The position numbers were made by a program, and so were the translations under genes. A DNA stretch of 57,870 bases from contig BBYL01000045.1 in assembly GCA_001570385.1 (NCBI GenBank), positions 1 to 57,870 of the forward strand. The letters are read 5' to 3'. The stretch is from Microtetraspora glauca. GTDB lineage: Bacteria; Actinomycetota; Actinomycetes; Streptosporangiales; Streptosporangiaceae. Below are positions 53,273 to 57,870 of the stretch, one piece after another (position 1 is the stretch's first letter; the number at the start of each line of letters is the position of its first letter). A model generated the notes under the pieces. The model saw only the letters and a list, made by a program, of their open reading frames with translations, ran no database searches and was not told the DNA's origin.

Positions 53273-54355
53273 TCAGGACTCCGGCGCGGCCGTTCCCTGC
53301 TCCAGCGAGCGGTTGCCGAGGACGCGGCCCATCCACACCTGGGGATCCGCGATCTCCTCCCGGCTCGGCAGCGTGTCGGGAGACGTCCAGACCCGGTTGA
53401 AGCCGTCCATCCCGGCCTGCTCGACGACGGTGCGCACGAAGTGGGACCCCTCGGCGTACTGCTTCATCTTGAGCTCGATGCCGAGCAGGCGCCGGATGAG
53501 CTGGTCGGTGCGCGACCCGCCCTCCCTGCGGCGCTGGAACCTGGACCTGATCTCAGCCACCGACGGCACGACGGACGGGCCGACGGCGTCCATGACGTAG
53601 TCGCCGTGCCCCTCGACCAGGGTCATCACCGCGGTGACCCGGTCGAGCACGGCCTTCTGCTCCGGGGTCTGGATGGCCTCGATGAGGTTGCCGTCGCCTC
53701 CCCTGATGGCGTCGGCGACCGCGTCGGAGGCGGCGCGCAACCGTTCGAGCAGGGTCGTCAGGTCCATGTCGGAGGCGAGCAGGAAGTCGGTCATCTGGGT
53801 GCGCACGTATTCCCGGAGCCAGGGCACGCCGGTGAACTGCACGCGGTGAGTCTCCTCGTGGAGGCAGACCCAGAGACGGAAGTCACGCGCGTTGACTCCC
53901 ATCTCGCGCTCGGTGTGCACGATGTTGGGCGCCACGAGGGTCAGCCTCCCCGCGGGCGCGTTGCCCTCGGGGTCCGGCGGGAGGAAGAGCTCGTACTGCC
54001 CCAGCACCCGGGACGCGAGGAACGCCAGCACGGCGCCCACTTCCACTCCGGTGATGCGGGAACCGACCGCGCCGACGATCGCGGGCACGCTCGACATCTT
54101 CTGGGTGAGCGGCTCGAAGACCACCCTGAACCCGTCGACGTTGGCGCGGATCCACCCGGGCCGGTCGACGACGGTCGCGGCCTCCGGCGGCGCCGAGTCG
54201 ATGCGGGTGAACTCCCGTACGTGTCCTTCGGCCTCGCGGGACAGCCGCCTCAGCTCGGCGACCGCCTGTCTGGCCTCTTCCCGGCTCACCTGTGGCCCCG
54301 GGCGCACGAGGCGCACTCCGGTCGCGACGGCCAGATCCCAGTCGATCACCTGCAT
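53273..54355 (-). CDS. Zinc-dependent metallopeptidase-like protein (DUF2342)
   Basis: 360 aa from ATG 54355. DUF2342 family, common in actinobacteria. The zinc motif HEETH (LWVCLHEETHRVQF) is the HExxH type. Other conserved blocks are MQVIDWDLAVATGVRLVRPG, SSVPAIVGAVGSRITGVEVG and AVLDRVTAVMTLVEGHGDYVMDAVG, the last carrying a possible third ligand. No signal peptide, so it acts in the cytosol. Substrate unknown. Its position between dacB and tilS is usual in the order. Confidence 0.88.
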   Translation of the reverse strand: MQVIDWDLAVATGVRLVRPGPQVSREEARQAVAELRRLSREAEGHVREFTRIDSAPPEAATVVDRPGWIRANVDGFRVVFEPLTQKMSSVPAIVGAVGSRITGVEVGAVLAFLASRVLGQYELFLPPDPEGNAPAGRLTLVAPNIVHTEREMGVNARDFRLWVCLHEETHRVQFTGVPWLREYVRTQMTDFLLASDMDLTTLLERLRAASDAVADAIRGGDGNLIEAIQTPEQKAVLDRVTAVMTLVEGHGDYVMDAVGPSVVPSVAEIRSRFQRRREGGSRTDQLIRRLLGIELKMKQYAEGSHFVRTVVEQAGMDGFNRVWTSPDTLPSREEIADPQVWMGRVLGNRSLEQGTAAPES

Positions 54356-54467
54356 ACTCACCACCGTACGTTCTCCCCCCTCGCCGCGCGCGCGAGGGGC
54401 GCGGCGGTGTGCTGAGGAGGAGTGAGCGGGGAGCGCGGCGGTCGCGCCGCGGGCGCGGCGAAACCGG

Positions 54468-55847
54468 TCAACTCTGGGAGACGATCGTGGCCAGGCGGTC
54501 GAGCGCGGCGACCGCCGCTCCGGGGTCGGGCACGTCGTCGGCCATGAAGGCGAAGGCGAGCAGCCGCCCGTCGGTGGTGTACGCGACTCCGGCGAGGGTG
54601 TTCACACCGTTGAGCGTGCCGGTCTTGGCGCGGACCAGCCCGGCGCCCGCCTCGGATCCCGATGTGTCGTACCGGTTGTGCAGGGTGCCGGTGTATCCGG
54701 CGATGGGCAGCCCGCTGATCAGTGAATGAAGGTCGGGGTTGGCCGGTGACACCGCGGCGGCGAGCAGGCGGGCCAGCGCGGTGGGGGTGATGCGGTTCCT
54801 GATGGACAGGCCGCTGCCGTCGGTGACCTTGATCTCCTTGTCGAGACCGAGCCGTCCGAGTACGCGGTGGACGGCCGCCGCCTGCCCGGCGAACGTGTGC
54901 GGCAGTCCCTCCTCGATGGCGACCTGGCGGGCCAGTGCCTCGGCGAGGTCGTTGTCGCTCTGCGTCAGCATGCGCTCCACCAGGGCGTAGACGGGAGGCG
55001 ACTCGACGCGGGCGAGTTCCTTGGCCGTCTGCCCGGCGGTGACGGGCTTCACGTCCTTGCCGACCTTGACGCCGTACGTGCCGAGGAGCGAGGCGAAGGC
55101 GTCCGCGGCCGTACGCGGCGGGTCCGGGACGCGGGCCCCCTGGCCGGGCGCGACCCGCCCCTCGTCGATCGTGAGCGCGGTCACCGGCGCGGCGCTGCCC
55201 TCGGGCACGTAGGTGGGCTTCCATCCGGGCGCGGTCACCGGTCCGGTGAAGAGCGAGGTGTCGTATCCGAGCGTGACCGAAGTGATCTTGGCGGCTTTCA
55301 GCGCCTTGGCCGTGCGGGAGGCCAGGACGGCGAGGGAGGCGGGCTCGGGATAGACGCCGCGCGGCTTCTTCGCCCCGGTGAGGGTGGGATCACCACCGCC
55401 GACGAGGACGATCGTGTTCGCGCCGGCTCCTGTGACGACCCTGGTCGCGATCTTGGCGTCCGGGCCGAGCGACGCGAGGGCGGCCACGCCGGTGACGACC
55501 TTGGTGGTCGAGGCGGGCGTGAGCGCGATCTCCGCGCGGCCGTTGAAGAGCGTGGCGCCGCTCGCCGCGTCCAGTACGACCCCGCCCGAGCTGCGCCCGA
55601 GGGCGGGGTCACCCAGCGCGTGGGCGAGCCGCGTGGTCAAAGTACCCTTAGCGGGGAGAGGCGCGTCCCCAACCGCGGCCAGAACCGCACCCGCGGTGAT
55701 GATGGGGGTGGGGGTCGGTTCCGGTGAGGCGATCGGAGCCGACGGGCGGCGGATGTCATGGGTGATCACATAGACGCCTACGGCGACGGCGAACACCTGC
55801 AATAGGGCGAGGGTGACTAACAGCACCCATCGCTCGCGTCGCACCAT
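54468..55847 (-). CDS. dacB: D-alanyl-D-alanine carboxypeptidase/endopeptidase (PBP4-type)
   Basis: 459 aa. An N-terminal membrane anchor/signal (WVLLVTLALLQVFAVAVGVYV) is followed by a short Pro/Thr linker. Serine-peptidase S13 motifs: SxxK in TPASTTKVVTG, SDN in LTQSDNDLAEALA, and KTG in RAKTGTLNGVNTL. Peptidoglycan trimming outside the membrane; target of beta-lactams. Monocistronic, divergent from ppa. Confidence 0.95.
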   Translation of the reverse strand: MVRRERWVLLVTLALLQVFAVAVGVYVITHDIRRPSAPIASPEPTPTPIITAGAVLAAVGDAPLPAKGTLTTRLAHALGDPALGRSSGGVVLDAASGATLFNGRAEIALTPASTTKVVTGVAALASLGPDAKIATRVVTGAGANTIVLVGGGDPTLTGAKKPRGVYPEPASLAVLASRTAKALKAAKITSVTLGYDTSLFTGPVTAPGWKPTYVPEGSAAPVTALTIDEGRVAPGQGARVPDPPRTAADAFASLLGTYGVKVGKDVKPVTAGQTAKELARVESPPVYALVERMLTQSDNDLAEALARQVAIEEGLPHTFAGQAAAVHRVLGRLGLDKEIKVTDGSGLSIRNRITPTALARLLAAAVSPANPDLHSLISGLPIAGYTGTLHNRYDTSGSEAGAGLVRAKTGTLNGVNTLAGVAYTTDGRLLAFAFMADDVPDPGAAVAALDRLATIVSQS

Positions 55848-55935
55848 GTCACCTCTTGTCGCGCCAAATGGATGTACGCCTACGAGACATTAACGCCCCC
55901 CGGGATGCCGGGAGAGCTTGAGTGGAGGAACCGTA

Positions 55936-56433
55936 GTGGAGTTCGACGTTGTCGTTGAGATTCCCAAGGGGCAACGGAACAAGTACGAGGTGGACCACGA
56001 GACCGGCCGCATCCGACTGGATCGTCTGCTTTTCACGTCCACTCAGTACCCCGCCGACTACGGGTTCATCGAGAACACGCTGGGCGAGGACGGCGACCCG
56101 CTGGACGCGCTCGTGCTGCTCCAGGAGCCGACCTTCCCCGGCTGCCTGATCAAGTGCCGCGCCGTCGGCATGTTCCGCATGACCGACGAGAAGGGCGGCG
56201 ACGACAAGGTCCTGTGCGTGCCCGCCACGGACCCGCGCATGGAGCACATCCGCGACATCCACCACGTCGCGGAGTTCGACCGGCTGGAGATCCAGCACTT
56301 CTTCGAGGTCTACAAGGACCTGGAGCCCGGCAAGTCAGTCGAGGGCGCCAACTGGGTGGGCCGGACCGAGGCCGAGGCCGAGATCGTCAACTCCGTGAAG
56401 CGCTTCCAGGAGCAGGGCCACGAGCACGCCTGA
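55936..56433 (+). CDS. ppa: Inorganic pyrophosphatase
   Basis: 165 aa from GTG 55936 behind ggagga; a TTG at 55918 is in frame but poorer. Family I PPase: VVVEIPKGQRNKYEVD, YPADYGFIENTLGEDGDPLDALVL (metal-binding Asp cluster) and KDLEPGKSVEGANWVG. Hydrolyses PPi to drive biosynthesis. Its stop (tga 56431-56433) is directly followed by the convergent NlpC gene's stop, sharing TGATCA. Confidence 0.97.
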   Translation: MEFDVVVEIPKGQRNKYEVDHETGRIRLDRLLFTSTQYPADYGFIENTLGEDGDPLDALVLLQEPTFPGCLIKCRAVGMFRMTDEKGGDDKVLCVPATDPRMEHIRDIHHVAEFDRLEIQHFFEVYKDLEPGKSVEGANWVGRTEAEAEIVNSVKRFQEQGHEHA

Positions 56434-57606
56434 TCAGTCCGGCCGGGTGGCCCCGACGAGGTCGGGACGCCAGATGGGCGCGATGCGGACCACGTCCCCC
56501 GTCTGGGGGGCGTGGACCATCAGCCCCCGTCCGATGTAGAGGCCCACATGGTGGATGGAGCCGGGGTCTCGCGTCACCCGCCCGAAGAAGACCAGGTCAC
56601 CCGGCTGGAGTTGGTCGATGGGGACGTGCGGGCCCGACTGCCACTGCGTGCCGGTCCAGTGGTCGAGGTCCACCCCCGCGCGCTCCCACGCCCGCATGGT
56701 CAACCCCGAGCAGTCATAGCTCGCCGGACCCGCCGCGGCCCAGACGTACGGCTTTCCGAGCTGCTGGAGCGCCCAGGTCGCCGCGACACCGCCCGGCCCG
56801 GTCACTTCGGTGGCCGCCCATCCCGGGGCCTTGAGCGCGGCCCGCGTGGTCATGGTCCGTAACTGGGACTCTCGCCGCGCCTGACGGGCCAGCCTGGCCT
56901 GCCGTAGCCGCTCGACCCGCGAGCGGGCGGCGTCGAGGCGCTGTGAGATCTCCTCCGTCGCCTGCTTGAGTTCCGCCATCTGCTGTTCCTGCTCGGCCAC
57001 CGCCGTCGCCGCGGCCTCCTTGGCCAGCCTCGCCTGCTCGGCGCTCGCGGCCTGCTCGGTGTACGCCCGCTCGGCCTGGGCGCGCACGATCTTGAGCACG
57101 GTCTGGGTGTCCTCCAGGTTCTGCATGCTCGCCGTCTGCTCGCTGCCGAGCTGGTTCAGCATGCCGGCCTGCTGGATGAATCCCTCGAAGCCCTCGGCTC
57201 CGGTGACCATGGCGAGGCCCATCTGGTCGATGCTCAGGTTCGCGTAGCGCTGCGCGGCCACCGCGGCGACCGGTTTTCGCGCCTCCTCGACCTCGGTTCG
57301 CGCCCGCTCCACCCGCTGCGACACCTGGTCGTACGCCTCCTCGGCCGACCGCAGCATGACGAGCTGGCCGTTGTACGCCTCGACGAGGCGCTCGACGTCG
57401 GAGTTGAGCTCGCTCAGCCGTGCCTTGGCAGCGGCGAACCGGGCCTGGACCCGGCCGAGTTCCTGGGCACGGACACGCACTTGTTCACGCGCGTCGGCGA
57501 CTTTTCCCGCCGGTTGCCCCGGATCGGCACCCGCCGGGGTGGCCAAGGTGAGAATGAGCCCGCAAGCGAGCCCGGCGATATGCCCGGATGCCATGCGGAG
57601 TGGCAT
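56434..57606 (-). CDS. Secreted NlpC/P60 peptidoglycan hydrolase, second copy
   Basis: 390 aa. Signal peptide (MASGHIAGLACGLILTLATPAGA), then a long coiled coil (residues ~35-245, with RVQARFAAAKARLSELNSDV), then NlpC/P60 with the catalytic Cys in ASYDCSGLTM, His in IHHVGLYIG and MVHAPQTGDVV. This is the RipA/CwlO plan of the protein near 32-33 kb. It has no ydaO riboswitch; the region before it holds only a promoter. Confidence 0.93.
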   Translation of the reverse strand: MPLRMASGHIAGLACGLILTLATPAGADPGQPAGKVADAREQVRVRAQELGRVQARFAAAKARLSELNSDVERLVEAYNGQLVMLRSAEEAYDQVSQRVERARTEVEEARKPVAAVAAQRYANLSIDQMGLAMVTGAEGFEGFIQQAGMLNQLGSEQTASMQNLEDTQTVLKIVRAQAERAYTEQAASAEQARLAKEAAATAVAEQEQQMAELKQATEEISQRLDAARSRVERLRQARLARQARRESQLRTMTTRAALKAPGWAATEVTGPGGVAATWALQQLGKPYVWAAAGPASYDCSGLTMRAWERAGVDLDHWTGTQWQSGPHVPIDQLQPGDLVFFGRVTRDPGSIHHVGLYIGRGLMVHAPQTGDVVRIAPIWRPDLVGATRPD

Positions 57607-57783
57607 GCTGCCCCCTTCCGTTTCTCCACTCCCAGACTCCCCGAGAATAACTCTGCGTACACACTAGGCTCACCGAACGTAATCTTTGGGAACCTGAAAT
57701 TTCCAACGCCATTCTCGGGCAATTCCGGCCAGGGCCGTGCGGTACGGAATAAGGGTCGCTTTGTCTCCGTAGTGGGATAACAA

Positions 57784-57809
57784 ACGCGGACGGGATTACC
57801 CGTCCGCGT
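57784..57809 (-). terminator. Perfect 11-bp hairpin near the right edge
   Basis: acgcggacggg and cccgtccgcgt pair around atta. On the minus strand it is followed by ttgttatcc, a U-rich tail, so it probably ends a leftward gene beyond the window. That gene's stop may be tca at 57860-57862 (minus strand reading ...LVA-stop). The transcript itself is not visible. Confidence 0.65.
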
Positions 57810-57870
57810 ATCCGTATTGAGCGGAAATTCTCACCCGCCAGGGCCGAGCGCCGACCGGTCAGGCGACGAG

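Overview
The DNA is very GC-rich with strong third-position G/C bias, frequent GTG starts and long antisense open frames. The gene content is that of a mycelial actinobacterium, most like the Streptosporangiales/Streptomycetales: Lsr2, actinobacterial ClpC, DisA, a DivIVA-like coiled-coil protein, a LysX-type lysyl-tRNA synthetase, an actinobacterial type III pantothenate kinase, the ftsH-folE-folP-folB-folK block, and SAM-IV and ydaO riboswitches. Most of the right two thirds looks like conserved chromosomal core rather than a mobile island. No tRNA, rRNA, CRISPR array, intact insertion sequence or prophage was seen.

Layout. (1) 1-2.15 kb: 3' end of an HNH endonuclease gene with a repetitive tail, followed by about 1 kb of gene-poor DNA that holds a decayed fragment of the same HNH domain. 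(2) 2.1-14 kb: mixed accessory and metabolic genes: a small protein with a helix-turn-helix and a ClpX-like zinc finger, kynureninase, VanZ-like, GntR, DivIVA-like, gamma-carbonic anhydrase, a secreted EEP-fold protein, a PIG-V-like mannosyltransferase, an unknown 459-aa protein, CsoR and a glycosyltransferase pair. (3) 14-24.7 kb: membrane Fe-S oxidoreductase, TetR/TIM-barrel operon, methyltransferase, MerR-thioredoxin operon, radA, disA, mutY and an EboE-like TIM barrel. (4) 25-33 kb: clpC, lsr2, two RDD membrane proteins (one with a long Tyr-Gly-Gln low-complexity arm), an N-acetylglutamate-synthase-like acetyltransferase, and a ydaO c-di-AMP riboswitch in front of an NlpC/P60 hydrolase. 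(5) 33-41 kb: regulators, lysyl-tRNA synthetase, coaX, a fused nadB-nadC gene, panC and a Rossmann/DUF2520 protein, i.e. NAD and CoA synthesis. (6) 41-46 kb: MidA-like methyltransferase, P450, and a SAM-IV riboswitch ahead of a class V aminotransferase and a solitary nuoD. (7) 46-57.9 kb: leftward folate/ftsH/hpt/tilS run, DUF2342 metallopeptidase, dacB, ppa and a second NlpC/P60 protein.

Functional threads. Genome integrity and second messenger: RadA, DisA and MutY are neighbours. DisA makes c-di-AMP, and a c-di-AMP riboswitch about 10 kb away controls a cell-wall hydrolase. Cofactors: the NadB-NadC fusion, CoaX, PanC and the folate genes together supply NAD, CoA and tetrahydrofolate. Protein quality control: ClpC (with a ClgR-like site upstream), FtsH and the zinc-finger/HTH protein. 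Envelope: two NlpC/P60 proteins, DacB, a glycosyltransferase, a mannosyltransferase and a DivIVA-like protein. The most unusual items are the nadB-nadC fusion that keeps an internal nadC ribosome-binding site, the SAM-IV/aminotransferase/solitary-NuoD unit, the HTH-zinc-finger protein behind a perfect palindrome, the orphan EboE-like gene with a long leader, and the Tyr-Gly-Gln arm on an RDD protein. I did not find a clear, wholly new defence or biosynthetic system.
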